Shown one piece after another: positions 10,571 to 21,400 of a DNA stretch of 64,000 bases. Position numbers and translations under genes: made by a program. The notes beneath the pieces were generated by a model, which was not told the origin of the DNA, did not search any database, and saw only the letters and a program-made list of their open reading frames with translations. The stretch's first letter is position 1. Each line of letters opens with the position of its first letter. The DNA lies in the NCBI GenBank assembly GCA_020635035.1, contig JACKAO010000007.1, positions 62,001 through 126,000 of the forward strand, read 5' to 3'. The stretch is from Calditrichia bacterium. GTDB taxonomy: Bacteria; Calditrichota; Calditrichia; Calditrichales; J004.

Positions 10571-11562
10571 TGCGAGTTGTTGTTTTACTCGGTGGCGATT
10601 CACCGGAACGCGAAGTTTCTCTTAACAGCGGGAAAAATATTGCCCAGGCTTTAACAGAAAATGGCCATGAAGTTATTGAATTCGATCCGGGGATAGATAC
10701 AGAAAAATTAGTTAACAAATTTCGATCGTTTTTTCCCACGGATGCAAATCCGTATATGTTATTAAAAAATCCCGGTTTTTTAAGCAATATTCAGATTCTT
10801 AAGTTTCTGCCTTTTGATATTGTCTTTAATGGATTGCATGGAGGCAAAGGAGAAAATGGTGTGGTTCAGACTCTGATGGAACTATCAGGGATCAGATTTA
10901 CCGGATCCGACAGTGTTTCGTGCATGCTTACCATGGATAAAGAAATTTCAAAAAGATTGTTAATTCAGCAGAATCTGCCTGTTGCAAAGGCAGTTTATTT
11001 TTCATCAATCCCGGATACGGTTGAAATGAACGATTTAAATTTTCCGGTTATTGTAAAGCCCGCTGATGGGGGTTCGTCACTTGGCCATACGGTATTACAG
11101 GAGAGCAGCGGGGTTACAGATGCAATAAAATATGCTTTTGGTTTTGGCAGGAAAGTTATGATTGAAGAATATATTAAAGGTAAAGAAATTGCTGCGGGTG
11201 TGCTTGCCGGGAGTGCTCTGCCTTTGGTTCATATTAAACCTAAGCACGGTATTTATGATTATGAGTGTAAATACACAAGCGGAATGAGTGAATACCAGGT
11301 TCCTGCTGATCTTGATGCAAAACTAACTGCAAAAGTAAAAAATTATGCTGAACAAGCTTACAATCTGTTCCATTGCGCTGATTATGCAAGAATAGATTTT
11401 CTTGTTAAAGACAACGGGGAGATGGTGATCCTTGAAGCTAACACATTACCCGGCATGACTTCGACAAGTTTATTTCCAAAAGCAGCTAAAGCAGAAGGAA
11501 CGGATTTTAATCAGCTTATTGAAAAAATAATTAAGGAAGCGATAAACAAGTATGAGCATTAA
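10570..11562 (+). CDS. ddl: D-alanine--D-alanine ligase
   Basis: A 330-residue ATP-grasp ligase making the D-Ala-D-Ala dipeptide for peptidoglycan. Visible hallmarks are the N-terminal LLGGDSPEREVSLNSG, NGLHGGKGENG (usually GEDG), KPADGGSSLG for ATP binding, the omega-loop DYECKYTSG with the tyrosine expected for D-Ala rather than D-lactate specificity, and the metal-binding YARIDF and LEANTLPGMTSTSL. It starts on the last base of the glnS stop (TAATG) and its end overlaps cysS by 11 bases, so the three genes are tightly coupled. Two motif positions (GENG, LEAN) vary slightly from the usual GEDG and xEIN. Confidence 0.92.
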   Translation: MRVVVLLGGDSPEREVSLNSGKNIAQALTENGHEVIEFDPGIDTEKLVNKFRSFFPTDANPYMLLKNPGFLSNIQILKFLPFDIVFNGLHGGKGENGVVQTLMELSGIRFTGSDSVSCMLTMDKEISKRLLIQQNLPVAKAVYFSSIPDTVEMNDLNFPVIVKPADGGSSLGHTVLQESSGVTDAIKYAFGFGRKVMIEEYIKGKEIAAGVLAGSALPLVHIKPKHGIYDYECKYTSGMSEYQVPADLDAKLTAKVKNYAEQAYNLFHCADYARIDFLVKDNGEMVILEANTLPGMTSTSLFPKAAKAEGTDFNQLIEKIIKEAINKYEH

Positions 11563-13015
11563 GAAAAACAATTTACATATTTACAATTCGCTTACTCGAA
11601 ATAAAGAAAAATTTATCCCGCTCAATCCCGGGGTTGTTGGCATATATGTTTGCGGACCGACAGTTTATGGAGACTCGCATTTAGGCCATGCAAAGAGTTA
11701 TATCAGTTTTGATGTCGTTGTTCGTTATCTTCGTTTCCTGGGATATAAAGTACGCTACGTACAAAATATTACCGATGTGGGACATCTTCAGAGTGATGCA
11801 GATGAAGGTGAAGATAAGATCGCTGAACAGGCAAGATTAGAACAGCTTGAGCCGATGGAAGTAGTCGAAAACTATACTCGCAGCTACTTTGAAGATATGG
11901 ACATCCTGAATGTTTCTAGACCGGATATTTCCCCGAGAGCATCCGGTCATATACCTGAACAGATAGAAATGATAGAAACTCTGATAAAGAAAGGTTTTGC
12001 ATACGAAGTGGCGGGTAATGTTTATTTTGCTGTAGAGAAGTTTCCCGGATATGGAAAGCTTTCCGGCCGATCTTTGAATGAAATGAAAGAAGGACACCGG
12101 GTAGAAGTTCAAAGTGATAAGAAAAATCCGTCAGATTTTGCTCTATGGAAAAAAGCTGAGCCAGTACACTTGATGCAATGGAAAAGCCCATGGGGAAAAG
12201 GTTACCCAGGCTGGCATCTTGAATGTTCATGCATGTCCGGAAAATATCTTGGTGAAACGTTTGATATTCATGGCGGTGGAATGGAAAATAAGTTTCCGCA
12301 CCATGAATCGGAAATTGCACAGAGTGAAGCAGCAAATGAAAAACCTTTTGCCCGTTTCTGGATGCACAATAACATGGTTACCGTAGATGGTGTTAAAATG
12401 GGTAAATCACTTGGAAATTTTACAACGATAAAAGATGCTGTAAAAAAACATTCTCCATTAGCAATCCGTTATTTTATTCTTGGCAGCCATTACCGATCTA
12501 CCCTTGATTTTAGTTCAGATGCACTTGCTGCTGCCGACAAAGGCTTGCAAAAAATTCATGCTGTGGTTTCCAAGGTCTTTAATATTCAGCCAACCGGGAA
12601 AGAAATTGACCATGAGTTTGAAAATGAAATTGAAGTCTATAAAAAACAATTCCAGGATGCCCTGGATGATGATTTTAATACCCCACGGGCGATCGCTGCT
12701 ACTTTTGATTTCATAAAAAAAATTAACACATGGCTTAGTGATAAAGCAGATAAAGTATCGTACAATACTTATGAAAGTCTTGTAAGTGTTTTGAGAGATT
12801 ATCTGAATGGTATATTAGGTATATTGCCGGATACCTTTAAACAAGCCGAAGTTAATGTTGGAAAACTTGATGATGTAATGCAATTGCTTATTGATCTTCG
12901 CAACCAGCTTCGCAAAGAAAAGAATTTTGCACTCTCAGATGAAATCCGTGATAGACTTTCAGCAATTGGTATAACGATAAAGGATACTCCGGAAGGTTCT
13001 GTCTGGGAATCTTAA
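11552..13015 (+). CDS. cysS: Cysteinyl-tRNA synthetase
   Basis: A 487-residue class Ia synthetase. Features are [18 protein letters not shown] (zinc-ligand Cys plus HIGH motif), the further zinc ligands in [14 protein letters not shown] and [12 protein letters not shown], and the KMSKS loop KMGKS (residues 282-286) in [11 protein letters not shown]. The C-terminal DALR-type domain begins around residue 355. The start codon lies inside the end of ddl, 11 bases before its stop. It is the last gene of the long yebC-to-cysS run, and a T-tailed inverted repeat follows about 175 bases downstream. Confidence 0.97.
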   Translation: MSIKKNNLHIYNSLTRNKEKFIPLNPGVVGIYVCGPTVYGDSHLGHAKSYISFDVVVRYLRFLGYKVRYVQNITDVGHLQSDADEGEDKIAEQARLEQLEPMEVVENYTRSYFEDMDILNVSRPDISPRASGHIPEQIEMIETLIKKGFAYEVAGNVYFAVEKFPGYGKLSGRSLNEMKEGHRVEVQSDKKNPSDFALWKKAEPVHLMQWKSPWGKGYPGWHLECSCMSGKYLGETFDIHGGGMENKFPHHESEIAQSEAANEKPFARFWMHNNMVTVDGVKMGKSLGNFTTIKDAVKKHSPLAIRYFILGSHYRSTLDFSSDALAAADKGLQKIHAVVSKVFNIQPTGKEIDHEFENEIEVYKKQFQDALDDDFNTPRAIAATFDFIKKINTWLSDKADKVSYNTYESLVSVLRDYLNGILGILPDTFKQAEVNVGKLDDVMQLLIDLRNQLRKEKNFALSDEIRDRLSAIGITIKDTPEGSVWES

Positions 13016-13189
13016 CCCGCATATTTGGATTTATATTGTTGGGATTTTCGTCATTCAGTGTGCAGAATTTCGACAATTTTTGATTTATAACAGAGTTGAG
13101 AAATTTCCAATACATACGTACTACAAGGGTTTAAGCAGTTTTTGAATATTTGGCACAATAAATGCTAATAATGGATGTGAGTTAGGTCG

Positions 13190-13315
13190 TTGGTTGAGAG
13201 GGCCAAATAATTCAAAAACAAACTACTCCTTTAAAAAAAGTGAGTTTAACAAAAGAGCCTCCATACCTCCCCTCCTTTAAAGGATTGAATTATTTCCCTC
13301 TCTTTTTTTTACCAA
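13190..13315. repeat. Imperfect 126-bp inverted repeat, T-tailed (terminator or MITE-like remnant)
   Basis: In the 307-base convergent gap between cysS and carB. The left arm at 13190-13215 carries TTGGT, GAGAGGG and AAATAATTCAA in order. The right arm at 13285-13315 carries TTGAATTATTT, CCCTCTC, a run of eight T (13303-13310) and ACCAA. The arms pair except for a 2-base bulge and the T run. A small palindrome CCTTTAAAGG (13274-13283) sits inside the 69-base loop. The T run placed right after the stem suits a Rho-independent terminator for cysS; the paired outer TTGGT/ACCAA ends also resemble a miniature inverted-repeat element. The remainder of the gap shows nothing recognisable. Confidence 0.6.
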
Positions 13316-13322
13316 AAAAATC

Positions 13323-16300
13323 TTAATGTGAATATTCCAGCCAGTGATTAATATGAAGGTCATGAACATCTTTTTGGGCAAGTGCTTCAGCAAGACGCAT
13401 TACAATTTGTCTGTTTGTTATTAACATTACATTGTAATCGGCCGCAGCTCGTCTTATATGATATCCATTGGTAAGTTCTTCTTTTTGAAAGTTTTTAGGA
13501 ATATTAATAACCATATCAATTAAGCCGTTTTTGATATAGTCTACTGTGTTCGGTTTTTTGTTTTCAAGCGGCCAGTGGAGCTTCTGCACATCAAAACCAT
13601 TAGCTTCCATGAAACGAGCTGTTCCGTCAGTTGCAAAAAACTGAACTCCCAGATCTCTAAAAATACGCATGGCTTCTAATAATTCCGCTTTTGACTCAAT
13701 CGTACCAGATGATACTAATATGCTTCTCAAAGGAAACCTGTAACCAACTGAAATAAGAGCTTTCAAAAACGCTTCATGAAAATCGATCCCAAGACATCCG
13801 ACTTCGCCAGTGGATGCCATTTCCACACCTGAAACAGGATCTGCGCCTTCCAGCCGGGTAAAAGAGAATTGAGGAGCTTTAACCCCAACATATTCAAATT
13901 CAAAGAAGGAAGAATCGATTTTTTTCAAATCTTTTTGCATAATTGCCTGTGTGGCAAGATCGATGAAATTTTGTTTAATAATTTTAGAAACAAATGGAAA
14001 ACTACGCGATGCCCGCAGGTTGCATTCAATTACTTTAACCTGGTTGCTTTTGGCGAGAAACTGGATGTTGAAGGGACCGGTAATATTTAGTGACTCTGCT
14101 ATTTTTTTACCAATTGTACGAATTCGGCGCATCGTTTCCAAATAGGTTCGTTGCGGGGGAAAAACAAGTGTTGCATCACCGGAATGCACACCGGCATTCT
14201 CAACATGTTCAGATATGGCATAAGCCACAACAGAACCGTTTTTTGCAACGGCATCGTATTCGATTTCCTTTGCATTTTCATAAAATTTACTTATAACAGT
14301 TGGATGATCTGGAGATATCTCAACAGCTTTCTGTAAATACTCCTGCAATTCTTCTTTATTTGATGCAACAGCCATGGCTGCACCGCTTAAGACATAGGAC
14401 GGTCTTACCAGGACAGGATAGCCAACATCCTTAGCAAACAGATATGCCTGTTCTATGGAAGTGAGTTCCTGCCAGACGGGTTGATCAACAGACAGTTTGT
14501 CCAGCAGATCGGAAAATTTTCTCCTGTTTTCGGCCATATCAATTGATTCAGGTGACGTACCTAAAACTTTTATATTTGCCTGATGTAACAATAAAGCAAG
14601 ATTGTTAGGAACCTGACCGCCCATCGAAACAATAACACCTTGCGGAGCAAGCTTATGAAAAATTTCAATAACTGATTCCAGGTTTATTTCATCAAAAATC
14701 AGCATATCAAATTCATCATAGTCTGTACTGACTGTCTCAGGATTATAGTTAAGCATAATGGTTTGATATCCCATTTTGCGCAATGTTTTTCCTGCATTTA
14801 CGGCACACCAGTCAAATTCAACTGAACTGCCAATACGGTAAGCTCCCGAACCCAAAATCAGAACAGAGTTATCACTATTTTTATCAACATCATTTTCAAT
14901 CGCATTATAAGTGAAGTATAAATAGTTTGTTTGTGCAGGATATTCAGCAGCCAGTGTATCAATCTGCCTTATAAACGGATGAAGTTTGAAGTTGTGTCTT
15001 TGCCTTCTGATACTTTCTTCAGAAGTTTCGCAAATTGCTGCAATCTGCTTATCAGAAAAACCATTCTGTTTTGATTTGTTTAAAAGATCTTTTGATAAAT
15101 TTTCAGAATCAGCTTTTTCAAGTTCATTTTCAATGGCTATTAAATTAGCAAGTTTATGTAAAAACCATTTGTTTATATGGCTCATCTCATGAATTTTATC
15201 AATGGAGAAACCTTCTTTTAAGGCAGATGCAATTGCAAACAGACGGTAATCCGTCGGTTCCGATATTTCTTTCTTGATGTTTTTAAATGAAATGAATTTG
15301 TTGCCGGCAAAACCGAGTGGACCCGTTTCGAGCATCCTGATTGCTTTTTGAAGAGCTTCTTCAAAAGTCCGGCCTATAGCCATCACTTCTCCAACCGATT
15401 TCATACTTGAACCGATACGATAAGAAACATTGCGGAATTTCCGCAAATCCCAGCGTGGCATTTTAACAACAATATAATCAAGGGCTGGTTCAAAAAAGGC
15501 ATTGGTTGTTTTAGTTACGGCGTTAGTTAATTCAAATAATCCGTAACCAAGAGCGAGTTTTGCTGCGACAAATGCTAAAGGATAGCCGGTTGCTTTTGAT
15601 GCCAGCGCTGAACTCCTTGATAACCGGGCATTAACTTCAATAACACGATAGTCTTCAGTGTGTGGATTGTAGGCATACTGAATATTGCATTCGCCGACAA
15701 TGCCAAGATGTTTTATTGTTTTTATTGCCACTTCGCGAAGCAGGTGATAATCACGGTTGGTTAAAGTCTGGCTGGGTGCAACAACAATACTTTCACCGGT
15801 ATGAATACCCATAGGGTCAAAATTTTCCATATTACACACGGTGATGCAATTGTCATATTGATCGCGCACAACTTCATATTCAATTTCTTTCCAGCCAAGC
15901 AGGTATTCTTCGATTAAGATTTGTGATGTATGGTTAAAAGCACGCTTACTTTTTTCCCTTAGTTGCTGCGGATTTTCACAAATTCCCGATCCGAGTCCGC
16001 CGAGTGCAAATGCAATACGGACCATTACCGGGTAACCAATTTCGTCTGCTATTTGTAATGCATCTTCTTCATTGGTAGCAACTGCACTGCGTGCACTTTT
16101 TACTTCGACTTCATTTAATCTCTGTACAAACCGATCCCGATCCTCGGTCTCGAGAATGGTCTGAACGGGAGTACCTAAAACTTCTACATCATATTTTTGC
16201 AGGATCCCTTTTTCATGTAATTCAAGCCCGGTGTTTAAGGCCGTTTGACCACCAAAGCTTAAAAGAATGCCTTGCGGTTTTTCTTTTTTTATAACTTTTT

Positions 16301-16517
16301 CTACGAATTCAACGTTCACAGGTAAAAAGTAAATACGGTCAGCAAGGTGTTCAGATGTCTGGATTGTTGCGATGTTTGGGTTGATTAAGACGGTCTCAAT
16401 TCCTTCTTCTTTTAGGGCTTTTATCGCCTGGCTTCCGGAATAATCAAACTCTCCGGCTTCACCAATCTTAAGAGCAGCACTACCAAGAACAAGAACTTTT
16501 TTAACTTTATGTTTCAT
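13323..16517 (-). CDS. carB: Carbamoyl-phosphate synthase large subunit
   Basis: A 1064-residue protein with two tandem ATP-grasp halves (roughly residues 1-550 and 551-930) and a C-terminal MGS-like allosteric domain. Each half has the conserved N-terminal block (VLVLGSAALKIGEAGEFDYS and VLILGSGAYRIGSSVEFDWC). With CarA it makes carbamoyl phosphate from bicarbonate, glutamine and 2 ATP, feeding arginine and pyrimidine synthesis. The length matches the family. Its start overlaps the carA stop by 4 bases, so the pair is translationally coupled in the order carA-carB. Confidence 0.97.
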   Translation of the reverse strand: MKHKVKKVLVLGSAALKIGEAGEFDYSGSQAIKALKEEGIETVLINPNIATIQTSEHLADRIYFLPVNVEFVEKVIKKEKPQGILLSFGGQTALNTGLELHEKGILQKYDVEVLGTPVQTILETEDRDRFVQRLNEVEVKSARSAVATNEEDALQIADEIGYPVMVRIAFALGGLGSGICENPQQLREKSKRAFNHTSQILIEEYLLGWKEIEYEVVRDQYDNCITVCNMENFDPMGIHTGESIVVAPSQTLTNRDYHLLREVAIKTIKHLGIVGECNIQYAYNPHTEDYRVIEVNARLSRSSALASKATGYPLAFVAAKLALGYGLFELTNAVTKTTNAFFEPALDYIVVKMPRWDLRKFRNVSYRIGSSMKSVGEVMAIGRTFEEALQKAIRMLETGPLGFAGNKFISFKNIKKEISEPTDYRLFAIASALKEGFSIDKIHEMSHINKWFLHKLANLIAIENELEKADSENLSKDLLNKSKQNGFSDKQIAAICETSEESIRRQRHNFKLHPFIRQIDTLAAEYPAQTNYLYFTYNAIENDVDKNSDNSVLILGSGAYRIGSSVEFDWCAVNAGKTLRKMGYQTIMLNYNPETVSTDYDEFDMLIFDEINLESVIEIFHKLAPQGVIVSMGGQVPNNLALLLHQANIKVLGTSPESIDMAENRRKFSDLLDKLSVDQPVWQELTSIEQAYLFAKDVGYPVLVRPSYVLSGAAMAVASNKEELQEYLQKAVEISPDHPTVISKFYENAKEIEYDAVAKNGSVVAYAISEHVENAGVHSGDATLVFPPQRTYLETMRRIRTIGKKIAESLNITGPFNIQFLAKSNQVKVIECNLRASRSFPFVSKIIKQNFIDLATQAIMQKDLKKIDSSFFEFEYVGVKAPQFSFTRLEGADPVSGVEMASTGEVGCLGIDFHEAFLKALISVGYRFPLRSILVSSGTIESKAELLEAMRIFRDLGVQFFATDGTARFMEANGFDVQKLHWPLENKKPNTVDYIKNGLIDMVINIPKNFQKEELTNGYHIRRAAADYNVMLITNRQIVMRLAEALAQKDVHDLHINHWLEYSH

Positions 16518-17575
16518 TTAAGCAATCCAAGAAATTTATCAAACAGGTGGGTTGTGTCATAAGGACCGGGTGATGCTTCAGGGTGAAATTGAACACTAAA
16601 AGCGCGTCCGGATTTATGAATTATTCCTTCATTGGTCTTATCATTTAAATTATTAAAAAAGGGAAGCCAGTCGTCAGAAAGTGAATCGTTGTTGACGGCA
16701 AATCCATGATTCTGTGATGTTACGTAACAATGTTTGGAATCATGCTGAATTACGGGCTGGTTCTGGCTGCGATGGCCATATTTTAGTTTGTAGGTTTTAG
16801 CGCCACTTGCAAGGGCGATTACCTGGTGGCCCAGACAGATTCCCATGAGAGGTGTCTCTTTTTGCAGCACTTTCGTTACATGACTGATTATATCTGTGCA
16901 AGTCTGCGGATCACCGGGGCCGCTTGATATAACGATCCCGTCAAATTTTTCATTACTTACATCCCAATTCCATGGTAGTCGAATAACTTTTACTGACCGT
17001 TGAGAAAGATTCGTCAGAATGGATGTCTTACAGCCGCAATCCAGTAGTCCGATGGTTTTGGAACCTTGACCATACTCCTGCGGTTCTTTGATACTTACTA
17101 AGTCCATCAGGTTTTCAGTATTGGGGTCGTAATAGTCAACATCCTGGTCGTTCACTATGATTTTTCCCAGCATTGTACCTTTTTCCCTCAAGTGTTTTGT
17201 CAGAGCCCTGGTATCAATACCATAGATGCCGGGAATTTTTTCCTTGTTCATCCAATCTGATAAACTTTGCAAAGCATTCCAATGATCAAACATGGGAGAA
17301 TAATCAGCAATAATAAATGCTTTTGCCTGGATTTTAGTTGATTCAAAAGGATTGTAACTTTTTACAAGTTTTGAATCAGTAACACCATAGTTTCCGATGA
17401 TCGGGTATGTTGAGATAAGAATTTGTCCATAATATGACGGGTCTGTCAATGATTCTGTGTAACCCACCATTCCGGTACTGAAAACAACTTCACCGGATGT
17501 GGACCTGGGATAACCAAAGACAAAACCTTCATACTCAGAACCATCTTCTAAAATAAGTAAGGCTTTTTTAGACAT
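16514..17575 (-). CDS. carA: Carbamoyl-phosphate synthase small subunit (glutaminase)
   Basis: A 353-residue protein. The N-terminal CPSase small-chain domain starts KALLILEDGSEYEGFVFG, and the C-terminal class I glutamine amidotransferase carries the nucleophile C247 in MGICLGHQ with H331 and E333 in VQFHPEASPGP. It hydrolyses glutamine and passes ammonia to CarB. It is divergent from the PduO-type gene across a 175-base AT-rich gap. No clear ribosome site precedes the ATG, and no pyrimidine or arginine operator is obvious in the gap. Confidence 0.97.
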   Translation of the reverse strand: MSKKALLILEDGSEYEGFVFGYPRSTSGEVVFSTGMVGYTESLTDPSYYGQILISTYPIIGNYGVTDSKLVKSYNPFESTKIQAKAFIIADYSPMFDHWNALQSLSDWMNKEKIPGIYGIDTRALTKHLREKGTMLGKIIVNDQDVDYYDPNTENLMDLVSIKEPQEYGQGSKTIGLLDCGCKTSILTNLSQRSVKVIRLPWNWDVSNEKFDGIVISSGPGDPQTCTDIISHVTKVLQKETPLMGICLGHQVIALASGAKTYKLKYGHRSQNQPVIQHDSKHCYVTSQNHGFAVNNDSLSDDWLPFFNNLNDKTNEGIIHKSGRAFSVQFHPEASPGPYDTTHLFDKFLGLLK

Positions 17576-17750
17576 GTAATATAATTTGTTTAGGTAAGTT
17601 CATGTTTTTGGGATCTAAATATAAGGAATAAATGTAATTTATTGTAATTTTATTGGTTAATAGTTTAAATTTATTACACTTTTTTTATTTAAAGTTCTGT
17701 TCCACATACTTAATATTTTTAAAAACAGTAATCTAACTTCTGGAGATCTT

Positions 17751-18305
17751 ATGAAAATCTACACAGGATTTGGCGATCAGGGAAAAACAGCATTATTTGG
17801 TGGTGAAACTGTGCGCAAGAATCATTTGCGGGTCGAAATGTATGGAACTCTGGATGAATTGAATTCGCTGATAGGTCTGTTGCGAAACAAAAATAAAGAT
17901 GCATCTGTTGAAAAAATCTTAAAAAACGTTCAGAATGAATTATTTACTTACGGCTCTGAAATTGCTACCCCGGATGTGATGAAACGCGAAAACTTTACCG
18001 AACAAATTTCTGATCATCATATCAGTGCACTTGAGAATGCAATTGACAGATTTTCTGAAGAACTGCCTTCTCTGAAAAATTTTATTCTTCCCGGTGGCAG
18101 TGAAGCAGCTTCATACGCGCATTTGGCAAGAACAGTTTGCCGGCGTGCAGAGCGTATGCTCATAAGTCTTGCAGACCAGATTGAAATTCGTGGCCAGCTT
18201 ATAATTTATCTTAATCGCCTTAGCGATCTGTTTTTTGTAATTGCCCGCATTGAGAATCTAAAAAGTGGGGTTGAAGATACCATTTGGGAAGGTATCAGAA
18301 AATAA
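17751..18305 (+). CDS. PduO-type cob(I)alamin adenosyltransferase
   Basis: A 184-residue protein with the PduO-type ATP-binding N-terminus (KIYTGFGDQGKTALFGG), the central VEMYGTLDELNSLIG block, and the C-terminal helix with RTVCRRAERML. The family transfers the adenosyl group of ATP to Co(I) corrinoid to make adenosylcobalamin. A GGAGA ribosome site precedes the ATG. No cobalamin-dependent enzyme lies next to it (the downstream lysine aminomutase uses SAM and PLP, not B12), and I see no cobalamin riboswitch in the upstream gap. Confidence 0.93.
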   Translation: MKIYTGFGDQGKTALFGGETVRKNHLRVEMYGTLDELNSLIGLLRNKNKDASVEKILKNVQNELFTYGSEIATPDVMKRENFTEQISDHHISALENAIDRFSEELPSLKNFILPGGSEAASYAHLARTVCRRAERMLISLADQIEIRGQLIIYLNRLSDLFFVIARIENLKSGVEDTIWEGIRK

Positions 18306-18368
18306 ACTTAGTGAAGAGATCCTTATAAAATATATTATATACACACCGGCAATTTAGTGCCAACCCTA

Positions 18369-18397
18369 TAAAACTCTGACATCCTTAAAGAGTTTTA
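18369..18397 (+). terminator. 9-bp inverted repeat after the adenosyltransferase gene
   Basis: TAAAACTCT (18369-18377) and AGAGTTTTA (18389-18397) are perfect inverse complements around an 11-base loop. The repeat sits 64 bases after the adenosyltransferase stop and 48 bases before the sensor kinase start. It could be a weak terminator (short TTTTA tail) or an operator for the kinase gene. Confidence 0.4.
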
Positions 18398-18445
18398 GTA
18401 TTTCATCGAATATTAACTCTGACTAAAAACACTTCCCGGGGATCG

Positions 18446-21400
18446 ATGTCCTTAAAGAATATTAATAATTACTTTGGCAGAAATGTCATTATTACATTAT
18501 TTATATTGGCTATCGTATTTACAACGAATGTTCTTGCTCAATCCAGCCCCTTAAGTTTTGTTTTTGAAACAAACTTTAAATCGGCATCCGTCAATAGCTA
18601 TCTAGAATATTACTTTGAAGAAACAGACAGCCTGGGAATAGAACAGATTTCCAGTGAAGCATTTCAAAACAGTTTTACACTCTGCAAGTCCTTCCCAAAT
18701 TTTGGATATCGTAATAAACCAATCTGGTTAAAGCTCAGATTAAATAACAACGATAATAATCAACAGCATCCCATGCGTATTCTGTATTTTGAATATCCGA
18801 ATATTCATTATATAGATTTTTATCATCTTGATGGTGAAGGAAATGTACTCAGAAAAAATAAAACAGGTGTATACAGACCTTTAAGCAGCCGTGGTTACCT
18901 GGATGAAAACTTTGTGTTTTTTGTTTCTGTACCTAAAAATGAAGAACATACCTTATATTTCAGGATAAGCAGTGAAGCCCCGCTCATTTTAACGGCATCC
19001 ATGTACAATATGGATTACTATTTAAAGAAGCGTTTTTCTAACACTTTGATATCTGGGATATTCCTTGGTTTTTTTCTTTTAGTTATTGCTTATTTTACAT
19101 TTATTTATTTCCAGGTTAAAGATAAAAGTTTTATCTACCTTGTACTTGCGGGAGCTTCGCTGGTAATTTTTTATCTTTCCCTGACGGGTTTTGGATATTT
19201 ACATATCTGGACAGATATGTTTCTTGTAAATAAGTATTCCCTGTTATTCGCCATCTGTATGACCTTAAATTTTTATATTCTTTTCAGTACAGAATTTCTT
19301 GCTATACATACCTATTATCCCGAATTAATACCTTTCCGAAAAGCTCTGCTAGGTTTATTTACATTATTGGCGGTTTCAAGTCCGTTTATTTCATTTATTA
19401 CCTTTGATAAAATTCTGGATGTTCTGCTTTTTACAGTTTTTTGTCTGATCATTTTCCTTTCCTATGCGACATATAAAAAAGGATTTAAACCGGCAAAAAT
19501 GTTCTTTGCAGGACAATTGGTTTTATCGGTTTTTGTTATTTACAATATCTTTGTTGAATTAGGCTGGGTTCCGGGTAATATAATCAGTGAATTTGCCCTA
19601 AATTTTGGGATTCTTTTTGCGCTGGCAATTTGGTCGCAAAGTCTGGCAGAAAAAATTGGTATTTTACGTATTGAAAAAGATAAAGCGCTGCAAAATATTC
19701 TTGAGAATGAAAAAAAGCTTCAAAAATCTGTAAAAAGACTGGAGGTTATCCGGGCATTTCATGAAACATTTTCAGATGTTCTGAACCTGGAAGTTGTTTA
19801 TGAAAGATTGTATCAGTATGGACCGGATTTACTGCAAAATTTTGGGGTAGACAGAATTAGTCTTCTTCTTTGGGACGAAGAAAATAAAACACTGGTAAGC
19901 GATCAGTATATCGGGGTTGAACATAAAAATGAACAATTGGTCAGTGGAAGGCAAAACGCAGATGAAAGCATTTCAGGAAAATGTTTTTCAACAAAAAAGC
20001 CGGTTATAATAGAAGATTGTTCTGATCAGGATATTATTCCTTTGCAATATGTTGATAGTTTGTCACTGAAGTCAACAATCGCGATTCCTGTTTTTCTAAA
20101 TAATCTGATCATAGGGGTTTTACGATTTGACAGTACCCGGCAGTCAGGTGTTTTTTCGGAACAGGATGCAGATTTTTATTTAACTCTGGCAAATCACCTG
20201 GGAATTATAATTGGAAACGCTCAATTGTTCAAAGAACGCCAGATTGCTGAAAAAGAGATACGCGAAAGCGAAGAGCGATTCAGACGCTTTTTTGAAGATA
20301 TGGGAGATGCCGTTTTTGTAACCCGGATTGAAGGTGAGAATATTGGGCAAATTCTTGAGGTAAATCCGGCTGCCGAAAAGCAGACCGGCTATGGTAGAAG
20401 TGAATTAATAGGAATGAATATCGCCAAAGATCTCTCTGTCAAGGATACATGGAATATAGATCCGGATGAATTCCCCGCAAGACTTTCTCGGGGCGAGCAC
20501 GTTTCTTTCACTGAGAAGAAACGTAAAAAAGATGAAACCGAATACTGGACAGACGTTGTATTAACCTGTATTGATTACAAAGGAGAGAAAGCCGGACTCT
20601 CAATAAATCATGATATTTCAGAAAGGCGAAATCTGGAAGAACAGCTTCAACATTCACAAAAAATGGAAGCGATAGGCCAGCTTGCCGGTGGTGTGGCGCA
20701 TGATTTTAATAATATTCTTACTATCATTTCAGGATTCAGCAGTTTGCTCTTACAGGAAAAGGATTTATCACCCGCATTTGTTGAACGTATTGAGCATATT
20801 AATAAGGCATCATTACAGGCTGAAGCACTAACGAGACAATTGCTAACTTTCAGCCGGAAAGATATGATTCAAAAACGCCTTATCGATGTGAACCAGTTAA
20901 TAAATGATTCAATCAAAATTCTCAAACGATTGATTGGTACAGGAATAGAAGTTAATGTTAGTTTGCTGCAGGAAAAATCTTTTGTAAAGGCTGATCCCCA
21001 TCAGATGGAGCAGATCTTGATGAATCTTATCCTTAATGCACGTGACGCTATCAATGCAAAAAGAGAACAATTCAACAGAGAAATAAAAATTCAAACTAAC
21101 CTGGCGCATTTTGATAAGAAATATATGGATGATTCTGTGGAAATTAACAAAGGGCGCTACCTGCTGCTAACTATTACAGATAATGGTATAGGAATGGATC
21201 CTGAAATTGTTAAAAAAATATTTGAACCATTCTATACAACTAAAGGCATAGGTAAAGGTACAGGATTAGGATTATCAACAGTCTATGGAATAGTAAAACA
21301 AAATAATGCACACATTAATGTTTATAGTGAAAAGGGAAAAGGCACAACTTTTAAAATCTATTGGCCGGTTAGCGAAACAGAAGGTATGAAGAAGCAGATG

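Noticed and set aside
17576..17750. Cobalamin riboswitch ahead of the adenosyltransferase
   Set aside because: No B12-box-like element or long conserved structure is visible in the 175-base AT-rich gap.
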